A DNA stretch of 11,881 nt, taken from positions 1 to 11,881 of the forward strand of contig JAJXTB010000088.1 of assembly GCA_021784205.1 (NCBI GenBank), given 5' to 3'. Source of the stretch: Actinomycetes bacterium (GTDB taxonomy: Bacteria; Actinomycetota; Acidimicrobiia; Acidimicrobiales; RAAP-2). The translations under genes were made by a program, and so were the position numbers. Below the pieces are notes generated by a model. The model saw nothing but the letters and a program-made list of their open reading frames with translations. It had not been told where the DNA came from and did not search any database. Positions within the stretch are counted from its first letter, which is position 1. Every line of letters begins with the position of its first letter. This document shows positions 1-5,597 of this stretch, piece after piece.

Positions 1-1
1 C

Positions 2-472
2 AACATCATCGTGGAGATCCCGCGGGGCAGCCAGAACAAGTACGAGTACGACCACGAGAACCACATGATCTTCCTCGATCGCCACCTGGTGGTCTCGATG
101 GGCTATCCGGCCGAGTACGGCTTCATCCCCGACACCCTGGGCGGTGACGGCGACCCGCTCGACGCGCTGGTCCTGACCGCGTACCCCACGTTCCCGGGCT
201 GTCTGATCAAGGCCAAGATCCTCGGCATGTGCCTGATGACCGACGAGAAGGGCGAGGACGCGAAACTCCTCGCGGTGCCCGCCTACGACCCGGCCTGGAA
301 GGACGCCACCGACATCGCCGACGTGCCCAAGGCCGAGCTGGACCGCATCGCGCACTTCTTCACCGTCTACAAGGACCTCGACGAGGGCAAGTGGATGAAG
401 GTCGAGAACTGGGTCGGGCGCGACGCCGCGCTCGCCGAGCTGGCGACCTCGCGAGAGCGCTTCACGCACTAG
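2..472 (+). CDS. ppa: Inorganic pyrophosphatase, class I (5' end cut by window edge)
   Basis: Soluble cytoplasmic enzyme that hydrolyses pyrophosphate to two phosphates and so pulls biosynthetic reactions forward. The frame is open from base 2 to the TAG at 470-472 and gives 156 visible residues, beginning NIIVEIPRGSQNKYEYD. The family normally has only a few more residues before this point, so roughly 5-10 N-terminal residues are missing and the GTG at 11 is not the true start. The class I metal and substrate signature GDGDPLDALVL is intact, preceded by the YGFIPDT segment; VYKDLDEGKWMKVENW near the C-terminus is typical of the family. It is a housekeeping gene and shows no functional link to the catabolic genes further right. 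The next gene starts 10 bp after the stop on the same strand. Family assignment is secure. Confidence 0.96.
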   Translation, partial: NIIVEIPRGSQNKYEYDHENHMIFLDRHLVVSMGYPAEYGFIPDTLGGDGDPLDALVLTAYPTFPGCLIKAKILGMCLMTDEKGEDAKLLAVPAYDPAWKDATDIADVPKAELDRIAHFFTVYKDLDEGKWMKVENWVGRDAALAELATSRERFTH

Positions 473-480
473 TTTTCGAA

Positions 481-498
481 GCGTGGAGATATCCACGC
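481..498. repeat. Short inverted repeat covering the start of the membrane-protein gene
   Basis: GCGTGGA-GATA-TCCACGC forms a perfect 7 bp stem with a 4-base loop. It begins 9 bp after the pyrophosphatase stop and contains the proposed GTG start (483-485) of the next gene. There is no T-tract after it, so it is not a canonical intrinsic terminator. It could be a weak hairpin terminator, an RNA structure hiding the start codon, a protein-binding site, or chance in GC-rich DNA. Confidence 0.4.
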
Positions 499-1082
499 GC
501 GCCCACGGGTATCTCTATAGCCTGGCCGGTACCCAGGCGATCTTTTTTATGCTCCTGGCCTGGTGCGTGGGCATCGACCACTCCGAGCTCGCCCGGAGCG
601 AGGGCATCTCTTTCTACGGCGTCTATCACCGCACGATCCTCCTCTTGGCGCTCGCCTTCGTGGTGGCCGCCGGGGGGCTCTGGCGCGCCGCCGGTCACTA
701 CGCCAGCCTCGGCGCGCCGGCTCTCATCGTCGTCGGCGTGCGCGCGGTCGCCCTGGGGCTCTTCGTCGTGATCGCGACGCCCTTTAATCAGGGGACGTTC
801 CTCAATTGGACCCACATGACGGCCGGCGTCGCGATGGCCCTCGTCCAGGGGGCGATCACCATCGCCCTCGTGCGACGCGCGTCACGACTGGTGACCTGGA
901 GCGCCTTCTCGGTCCAGCTCGCCGGGGGTCTGCTCGCAGCCTTCTCCCTGCCGGACTGGCACTTTCCCTACATGCTGGCCGGAGAGGTGATCTATCAGGT
1001 GGGATTCGCCGTGGCGCTGCTCACCTGGATGGTGGAGCTTTCGCCCGCGCAGCGCTCGGTTCAGGCGGCGACCATCGAGTAG
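483..1082 (+). CDS. Six-helix integral membrane protein of unknown function
   Basis: A 199-residue protein with about six hydrophobic segments, near residues 12-31, 50-69, 77-99, 109-130, 137-155 and 163-184, so it should lie in the cytoplasmic membrane. A short polar loop, HSELARSEGISFYGVYHR, follows the first helix. I see no catalytic or cofactor motif and do not recognise the family. The GTG at 483 is the only start available before the first helix but has no clear Shine-Dalgarno sequence and lies inside a 7 bp inverted repeat; no in-frame start exists between it and the upstream region. Codons such as TTT, TAT and TCT appear more often here than in the flanking genes, a mild hint of a different codon history. 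Its last 22 bp overlap the end of the convergent TetR gene. The well-formed helices make it a real gene. Confidence 0.75.
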   Translation: MEISTRAHGYLYSLAGTQAIFFMLLAWCVGIDHSELARSEGISFYGVYHRTILLLALAFVVAAGGLWRAAGHYASLGAPALIVVGVRAVALGLFVVIATPFNQGTFLNWTHMTAGVAMALVQGAITIALVRRASRLVTWSAFSVQLAGGLLAAFSLPDWHFPYMLAGEVIYQVGFAVALLTWMVELSPAQRSVQAATIE

Positions 1083-1648
1083 GCGATCACGTGCAGCGCG
1101 CGCAGCCAGTCCTCGTTGGTGATCGCCAGGTTCTGCTCGCCCTGGAGGGCGATCTGGCCGAAGAACAGCGCGTACCACACGCGCGCGAAGGCGATCGCGG
1201 TGACGCCCTCGGCGAGCAGTCCCTTGGCCTCGAGCGGGGTGACCCAGTGCACGATGAGCTCACCCGCCTCCTCCTTGGCCGCGAGGATCCCGGCCGAAGC
1301 GGCCTGGTTGTGCTGGGCGAAGGACATTGACTCGATGCGTAGCAGCCGGCCCTCGGTGCGCTCGGGCGTCTGGGCGTCGTAGATCATCTGCGAGAGCGCG
1401 GCGCGCAGGTCGTCGGTGGTCTCGACCTCGCGCAGTGGCGTGGTGAAGGTCTCGGCGTTGCCCACCAGCACCTGGCGGTAGCGGTGCACGATGGTGGCTG
1501 CGATGAGGCCCTCGCGGTCCTCGAAGTAGCTATAGAGCAGGGCGACCGAGATGCCGGCCTCCATGGCGACGCGCTTGACCCGGAACTGGGTCAGCCCGTG
1601 GCGTTCGATCTCGTGGGCGGCCGCCTCGAGGATCTTGTCGCGCGTCAC
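1061..1648 (-). CDS. TetR-family transcriptional regulator
   Basis: A 195-residue DNA-binding protein, the usual length for TetR regulators. Residues about 4-50 form the conserved N-terminal domain, with the helix-turn-helix in FRVKRVAMEAGISVALLY followed by the typical YFEDREGLIA segment. The rest is a helical ligand-binding and dimerisation domain with no recognisable ligand signature. Translation starts at GTG 1648, three codons downstream of the E2 stop and in the same frame. No good ribosome-binding site is visible, so translation probably depends on ribosomes finishing the E2 gene. As the last gene of the leftward operon, it is the natural candidate to control that operon and the divergent transport operon through the palindrome at 4271-4287. 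This is inferred from position. Many TetR proteins are repressors released by a pathway substrate or intermediate. Confidence 0.93.
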   Translation of the reverse strand: MTRDKILEAAAHEIERHGLTQFRVKRVAMEAGISVALLYSYFEDREGLIAATIVHRYRQVLVGNAETFTTPLREVETTDDLRAALSQMIYDAQTPERTEGRLLRIESMSFAQHNQAASAGILAAKEEAGELIVHWVTPLEAKGLLAEGVTAIAFARVWYALFFGQIALQGEQNLAITNEDWLRALHVIAYSMVAA

Positions 1649-1657
1649 ACCGCGAGA

Positions 1658-3037
1658 TTACTGCGGTTTCGAAACGGTGCTCAGTTCGCTGGCCCAGTCA
1701 CGGTTCGCGAGTATCTCGGCCAGTCGCGCGAGGAAGCGCGCGGCGTAGGCCCCGTCGATCACCCGGTGATCGAAGGTGAGTGCCACGAGGCCCACCGAGT
1801 GGATGGCGATCGACTCGCCACCGGCCGCGTCGGTTACGACGACCGGCTTGCGCGTCACCCCGTCGGTCGAGAGGATCGCGACCTGGGGCTGATTGATGAT
1901 CGCGCCGGTCAGCAGCGTGCCGTAGGGCCCGGGGTTGGTGATCGTGAACGTGCCGTTGGCCGTGTCGTCCACGGTCAGCTTCTTAGTGCGGGCCCTCGTC
2001 GCCAGGTCGCGCACTGACCTCGCCATCTCGACCAGGCCCTTGGTCGGCGCATCGCGCACGACCGGCACGATGAGCCCGGTGCCCTCCACGTCGACGGCGA
2101 TCCCCAGGTTGATGTCGTGGTGCACCACGAGCTCGTCGTCACCCACCGAGGCGTTGAGGTGGGGGAACTCGCGCAGCGCCTCGATCACCGCGAGCGCGTT
2201 AAAGGGCAGGTAGGTCAGCGAGAAGCCCTCGGCCTCTTTGAATGCGGCCCCGACGCGCCGGCGCAGCGCGTCCACGCGCTCGTAGTCGATCTCGCGGGCC
2301 ATCAAGGTGTGCGCGCTGGTGGCCTTGGAGCGGACCATGTGCTCGGCGGTGAGTCGGCGGATCTTGGTGAAGGGGATCACCTCGTCGCCGCCGCGCGCGG
2401 GCGCTGCTGCGATCGCGGCCTCGACGTCCTTGCGGGTGATCCTCCCCTGGGGGCCGGTGCCGACGACGTCGCTCGCGCGCAGGTTGTTCTCGCGCAGGAG
2501 CTTGCGCACGACCGGCGAGAGCGCGTCGAACGCACCTTCGGGCGCGTCGGCCGCGGTCGCCCCGGCCGCGGCCGCGCTGGCCGCGACGTGGGCGAGCACA
2601 TCGTCACGGGTGAGACGTCCCTGGGGGCCCGTTGGCGCAACGTCGTGCGCGTCGAGCCCGTGCTCGGCGAGCAGGCGGCGCACGACCGGTGAGAGAGGAG
2701 TGTCGCCCGTGGAGCGATCGCGCGCGGGGCCACCGGTTCGCGCCGGCGCAGGCGCTTCCGCAGACGCTTCTGCGGGCGCCGACGAGCTCGCCGGCGCGGC
2801 TTCGTCGTCGCCGATGACGGCGAGCACCGTGCCGACGTCGACGGTCTCGCCCTCTTTGACGAGGATGGACGAGAGCACGCCGTCGAACTGCGAGGGGATC
2901 TCGGTGTCGACCTTGTCGGTGGAGACCTCGAAGAGCGTGTCGCCCTTGGCCACGAGGTCGCCGACCTTCTTGAACCACTTAGTGACGGTGCCGTCGGCGA
3001 CGGTCTCGCCGAGCTGGGGCATGGTGACCTTAGGCAC
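1658..3037 (-). CDS. 2-oxoacid (or acetoin) dehydrogenase E2: dihydrolipoamide acyltransferase with two subunit-binding domains
   Basis: Core E2 subunit of a cytoplasmic 2-oxoacid dehydrogenase-type complex. It carries the acyl group made by E1 on a swinging lipoyl arm and passes it to coenzyme A. The 459 residues show: a lipoyl domain at 1-77 with the lipoylated Lys42 in STDKVDTE; an Ala/Pro-rich linker; a peripheral-subunit-binding domain at about 113-151; a second such domain at about 171-209; and the catalytic acyltransferase domain at about 218-459 with DHRVIDG (His424, Asp428). Two binding domains are unusual; one is the norm. The GTG start at 3037 has AGAGGA six bases upstream and gives the expected PKVTMPQLGETV N-terminus. 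It overlaps the hydrolase end by 8 bp, implying translational coupling. No E1 or E3 gene adjoins it; the E1 alpha gene starting at 11221 is the likely partner. Acyl specificity cannot be read from sequence. Confidence 0.95.
   Translation of the reverse strand: MPKVTMPQLGETVADGTVTKWFKKVGDLVAKGDTLFEVSTDKVDTEIPSQFDGVLSSILVKEGETVDVGTVLAVIGDDEAAPASSSAPAEASAEAPAPARTGGPARDRSTGDTPLSPVVRRLLAEHGLDAHDVAPTGPQGRLTRDDVLAHVAASAAAAGATAADAPEGAFDALSPVVRKLLRENNLRASDVVGTGPQGRITRKDVEAAIAAAPARGGDEVIPFTKIRRLTAEHMVRSKATSAHTLMAREIDYERVDALRRRVGAAFKEAEGFSLTYLPFNALAVIEALREFPHLNASVGDDELVVHHDINLGIAVDVEGTGLIVPVVRDAPTKGLVEMARSVRDLATRARTKKLTVDDTANGTFTITNPGPYGTLLTGAIINQPQVAILSTDGVTRKPVVVTDAAGGESIAIHSVGLVALTFDHRVIDGAYAARFLARLAEILANRDWASELSTVSKPQ
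2411..2692 (-). repeat. Tandem peripheral-subunit-binding domain repeat within the E2 gene
   Basis: Two copies of a 36-residue unit are encoded at 2585-2692 (residues 116-151) and 2411-2518 (residues 174-209). Both begin SPVVR and carry TGPQGR followed by T-R and then DV. By direct alignment 23 of 36 residues are identical. Some similarity persists in the DNA: GCGCACGACCGG occurs in both on the plus strand. A 22-residue Ala-rich linker separates them. This looks like an internal domain duplication, not two unrelated domains. Confidence 0.9.
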
Positions 3038-4121
3038 TCTTCGTCCTCTTTCGTGTGCGCACTAGCGCTCCCAGTTGTTGGGCCATCCAGTCCGCGGTCA
3101 GCGGACGGTGGCGGTAGGAGACGTTGGCGCCGCCGTGGTTGCCCTCTTCGAGCACCACCAAGGTGGTCTCGCCGCGCGCTTCACTCGCGAGGCGCTGCGC
3201 GTCGTGCCAGGAGATCAGGCGGTCGCGCTTGGCGGCGATGACGAGCAGGGGCGCGGTGATGGTGTCGGCCCGTCCGGCGAGTGACAGCGAGGCGGCAACG
3301 TCGCGGGCCTCGTCGTCGGTGGCGCTGTGGCTGCGCGCTACGAACGCCGCGCGGGTCAGCGGGTTGAGCTCGGCCCACGAGGTCGAGAAGTCATAGGGAC
3401 CGGTCAGGCACGCCGTCGCGGCGACCCCTAGATCAGCGCTGGCGATGCGCGCCGCGTAGTAGCCGCCGAGGCTGACCCCCCAGACACCCACGCGCGCGGC
3501 GTCGACCTCGGGTTGCTCGGCGAGGGTTGCCAGCACGGCCGCGGCGACGTTCTCCCAGTCGGCGCGGATCGCGAGGTCGCCGGCTTCGCCCTGGCCCGGG
3601 CCGTCGAAGGCGAAGGTGGCCAGCCCGCGATCCAAGAAGGACCGTTCGACTTCGCGGAACTCCTCCTTGGTCGAGTCAAGCCCGGCGATCAGGACGACCG
3701 TGGGCGAGGGATGCGCGGGGTTCGGGCTGCGCAGGATCCCCGCCAGGGTCGTCGCCTCGAAGGGCACTTCGAGGCGCCGACCCGCTGGAGCGAGGTGGGA
3801 AAGCGCGGCGTTGAGGGCGGACACCGCCTTGTCGTGCGCAACCGCGCGCTCGTCGGGCTGGTGGTCGAAGAGGAACTGGCCGAAGTGGTAGTAGAGCGCC
3901 GCGCGCGAGAGCGCCTCGCCGGCCGAGAGGAGGCGGCCCTGTGCGAGGGCCTCCTCGCCGAGGGCGAGGTGCACGTCGGCCCCGTCGGACCACGCCCGGC
4001 ACCAGTCGTCCCAGCGGGTGAGGGGGTTCGTGATTCGGGCGTAGTCGCTGGGGTCTACGCCGTTGGCGGTGAAGCGCGGCGCCCAGTTGGCGACCGCCGC
4101 TTCGAGTAGCGCGTCGGACAT
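3030..4121 (-). CDS. Alpha/beta hydrolase, 2,6-dihydroxypseudooxynicotine hydrolase-like
   Basis: A 363-residue alpha/beta-fold hydrolase, probably cytoplasmic (no signal peptide). A helical N-terminal region (about 1-115) precedes the catalytic domain. Visible active-site elements are the oxyanion segment AGLDSTKEE (146-154), FDGPGQGE (172-179), the nucleophile Ser217 in GVSLGG, Asp300 in AAKRD and His329 in EGNHGG. The GLDSTKEE and DGPGQGE pair together with the helical N-terminus is characteristic of the family containing nicotine-pathway 2,6-dihydroxypseudooxynicotine hydrolase, which cleaves a C-C bond next to a ketone. Substrate here is unknown; an esterase is the alternative. The ATG at 4121 is chosen because AAGGGGGG lies just upstream; the frame stays open to 4271, but that extension is low-complexity in character and unlike the family. 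First gene of the leftward operon, overlapping the E2 gene by 8 bp. Confidence 0.92.
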   Translation of the reverse strand: MSDALLEAAVANWAPRFTANGVDPSDYARITNPLTRWDDWCRAWSDGADVHLALGEEALAQGRLLSAGEALSRAALYYHFGQFLFDHQPDERAVAHDKAVSALNAALSHLAPAGRRLEVPFEATTLAGILRSPNPAHPSPTVVLIAGLDSTKEEFREVERSFLDRGLATFAFDGPGQGEAGDLAIRADWENVAAAVLATLAEQPEVDAARVGVWGVSLGGYYAARIASADLGVAATACLTGPYDFSTSWAELNPLTRAAFVARSHSATDDEARDVAASLSLAGRADTITAPLLVIAAKRDRLISWHDAQRLASEARGETTLVVLEEGNHGGANVSYRHRPLTADWMAQQLGALVRTRKRTKSA

Positions 4122-4123
4122 AG

Positions 4124-4131
4124 CCCCCCTT
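4124..4131 (-). promoter_or_regulatory. Ribosome-binding site that fixes the hydrolase start
   Basis: AAGGGGGG on the minus strand, just upstream of the ATG at 4121. The upstream in-frame ATG at 4151 has no comparable site, so this decides the start. Confidence 0.6.
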
Positions 4132-4235
4132 GGCCTTGAGTAATTGTTCATGGTATCGGAGGATTTCACTCGAGGGCCAGGGCGAGCTTCGTTAATTCTT
4201 TTCACGCTGAGCGAACTAATTTCACCCTCCTGCGA

Positions 4236-4264
4236 TTGACGACCCCCGTTCACATCGTTATGGT
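4236..4264 (+). promoter_or_regulatory. Candidate sigma-70 type promoter of the rightward operon
   Basis: TTGACG (4236-4241) is followed after exactly 17 bp by TATGGT (4259-4264), a good fit to the housekeeping -35 and the relaxed actinobacterial -10. Transcription would begin near 4271 and leave a leader of about 75 nt before the ATG at 4347. The predicted start falls on the palindrome at 4271-4287, where a bound repressor would block initiation. Found by eye; unproven. Confidence 0.5.
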
Positions 4265-4270
4265 TGCGCA

Positions 4271-4287
4271 ATCACTCACCGAGTGAT
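4271..4287. promoter_or_regulatory. Perfect palindrome, candidate TetR operator
   Basis: ATCACTC-ACC-GAGTGAT is a perfect 7 bp inverted repeat with a 3 bp centre. Its 17 bp size is in the range of operators used by TetR-family dimers. It sits 6 bp after the -10 candidate of the rightward promoter and between two divergent operons, one of which ends in a TetR gene. In the RNA it would also form a hairpin at the extreme 5' end of the transcript. Confidence 0.55.
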
Positions 4288-4294
4288 CGGTCCT

Positions 4295-4341
4295 GGGGAA
4301 AGCCGTAGGGGGATGCCCGGGGACGAACCAACGCAGGGGGG
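4295..4341 (+). other. Leader segment with four runs of four or more G
   Basis: G-runs at 4295-4298, 4308-4312, 4319-4322 and 4336-4341, separated by 9, 6 and 13 bases, lie in the untranslated leader of the transport operon. The last run is also the ribosome-binding site of the substrate-binding-protein gene. The arrangement could allow a G-quadruplex with long loops; it may equally be incidental G-richness. Confidence 0.3.
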
Positions 4342-4354
4342 AATACATGAATAA
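4313..4354 (+). other. Possible upstream short reading frame overlapping the first transport gene
   Basis: An ATG at 4313 opens 13 codons (MPGDEPTQGGIHE) ending with TAA at 4352-4354, in a different frame and past the ATG (4347) of the substrate-binding-protein gene. A G-run directly abuts the ATG, which is too close for normal ribosome binding. If translated, it would compete with or couple to the main start. Weak case. Confidence 0.2.
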
Positions 4355-5594
4355 AAGGGCGAAGTTATTTCGCACGCTCGCAGTGTCGTCGGTCGCGGCG
4401 GCCTCGCTGGTGTCGGTGGCCTCGGTCAGCGGCGCATCCAGTGGATCCATCGCCAAGGGTCAGCCCGTCAAGATCGGCATCTCGCTGTCGCTCTCGGGTG
4501 ACTTCTCGGCTGACGGCCTCGCCTTTCAGCAGGGCTACAAGTTGTGGGCGGCCGACGTCAACAAGACCGGCGGTCTGCTCGGCCACAAGGTCGTCCTCGA
4601 CATCGTCTCGGACGCCTCGAGCCCGACCCAGGTGGTGACGAACTACCAGCAGCTCATCTCGGTGAAGCACGTGAATCTGACGTTCGGGCCGTTCTCGTCG
4701 CTGCTATCACTGCCGGCCGCCAAGGCGGTCGCTCGCTACGGTTACGCGCTCGTCGAAGGTGCCGGCGGTGCGCCGTCGGTCTTCCAGCAGGGACTGCACA
4801 ACATCTTCGATGTCTCGCTACCCGTCGCCAACGACCTGGTGCCCTTCTCGAAGTGGATCTCCTCGCTGCCGGCGAACCAGCGTCCCAAGACGGTCGCCTA
4901 CGTGACCTCGAACGACCCCTTCACGGAGCCCCAGGTCACGACGATCGAGGGAACTCTGACCAAGGCCCACATCAAGAGCGTGTACAACCACGTGTTCCCG
5001 GCTGAGGTGACCGACTACACGCCGATCGCCGACGCGGTCGCGGCCGCCAAGCCGCAGGTCGTCGTCCTCGGCTCGGTCGACGTGCCGACGGTGTCGTCGT
5101 TCATGCAGGCCTTCGAGCAGTCGGGCTTCAGCCCCAAGGTGTTCATCGCCACCGGTGGACCCGACCAGGGCTCGACCTTCATCAAGGCCGTGGGCGCGAA
5201 GAACGCGAACGGCATGATGGTGCCCAACGCGTGGTACGGCGGCTCGGCGAACCCGTTGAGCAAGAAGATGGTCGCCGAGTACGTGAAGCTCTACGGCGGA
5301 ACGGCCGCGGGAGTCTCGAGCGATGTCGCCGAGGCGTACTCGGTCGGTGAGGTCATCGCCCAGGCGGTCAAGGCCACGCACGGCTTCGACAACCAGAAGA
5401 TCATCAAGTACCTGCACTCGGGCGTCACGCTGCAGTCGGTGCAGGGTCCGGTGCACTTCAACGCCCTGGGCATGAACACCACGCCGACGGCCTTCACCTT
5501 CCAGTGGCAGGGCAACAAGTTCGTCCAGGTCAACCCGGTGGGCGACCCGAACTCGGTCAAGGTCCTGTTCCCGAAGCCGGCGTGGGGTAAGTAA
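4347..5594 (+). CDS. ABC transporter substrate-binding protein, branched-chain amino acid type
   Basis: A 415-residue secreted solute receptor that captures the substrate outside the membrane and delivers it to the LivH/LivM channel. Residues 1-9 are basic (MNKRAKLFR), about 10-28 hydrophobic, and a cleavage site near 30 (SVSGA) completes a signal peptide. The mature part begins with PVKIGISLSLSGDFSADG, the usual first strand of the type I periplasmic-binding fold, followed by an ADVNKTGGLLGHKV segment typical of LivK-like receptors. Unlike most receptors of Gram-positive bacteria it has no lipobox cysteine, and I see no cysteine anywhere in the protein, so anchoring is unclear. ATG 4347 follows GGGGGG by five bases. 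It is the first gene of the rightward operon and lies 3 bp before livH. LivK-like receptors bind amino acids, amides, urea and aromatic acids; the ligand here is unknown. Confidence 0.93.
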   Translation: MNKRAKLFRTLAVSSVAAASLVSVASVSGASSGSIAKGQPVKIGISLSLSGDFSADGLAFQQGYKLWAADVNKTGGLLGHKVVLDIVSDASSPTQVVTNYQQLISVKHVNLTFGPFSSLLSLPAAKAVARYGYALVEGAGGAPSVFQQGLHNIFDVSLPVANDLVPFSKWISSLPANQRPKTVAYVTSNDPFTEPQVTTIEGTLTKAHIKSVYNHVFPAEVTDYTPIADAVAAAKPQVVVLGSVDVPTVSSFMQAFEQSGFSPKVFIATGGPDQGSTFIKAVGAKNANGMMVPNAWYGGSANPLSKKMVAEYVKLYGGTAAGVSSDVAEAYSVGEVIAQAVKATHGFDNQKIIKYLHSGVTLQSVQGPVHFNALGMNTTPTAFTFQWQGNKFVQVNPVGDPNSVKVLFPKPAWGK

Positions 5595-5597
5595 ACC

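Larger units (their letters stand above)
4122..4346. other. Divergent intergenic control region
   Basis: These 225 bp separate the leftward hydrolase-E2-TetR operon from the rightward transport-catabolism operon and are visibly less GC-rich than the genes around them. They hold a promoter candidate and a palindrome for the rightward operon, a G-run-rich leader, and ribosome-binding sites at both ends. I could not identify a convincing minus-strand promoter. A single TCACTC half-site at 4166-4171 repeats part of the palindrome arm. Confidence 0.8.

Noticed and set aside
4202..4225. Minus-strand leader peptide (GTG, MKLVRSA, TGA) directly after an AGGAGG
   Set aside because: The AGGAGG touches the GTG with no spacer, so initiation is unlikely, and the peptide has no attenuator-like codon run.
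4122..4271. N-terminal extension of the hydrolase frame up to 4271
   Set aside because: The frame is open, but ATG 4121 has a strong ribosome-binding site, and the extra 50 residues are polar, unlike the family, and would run through the intergenic control region.
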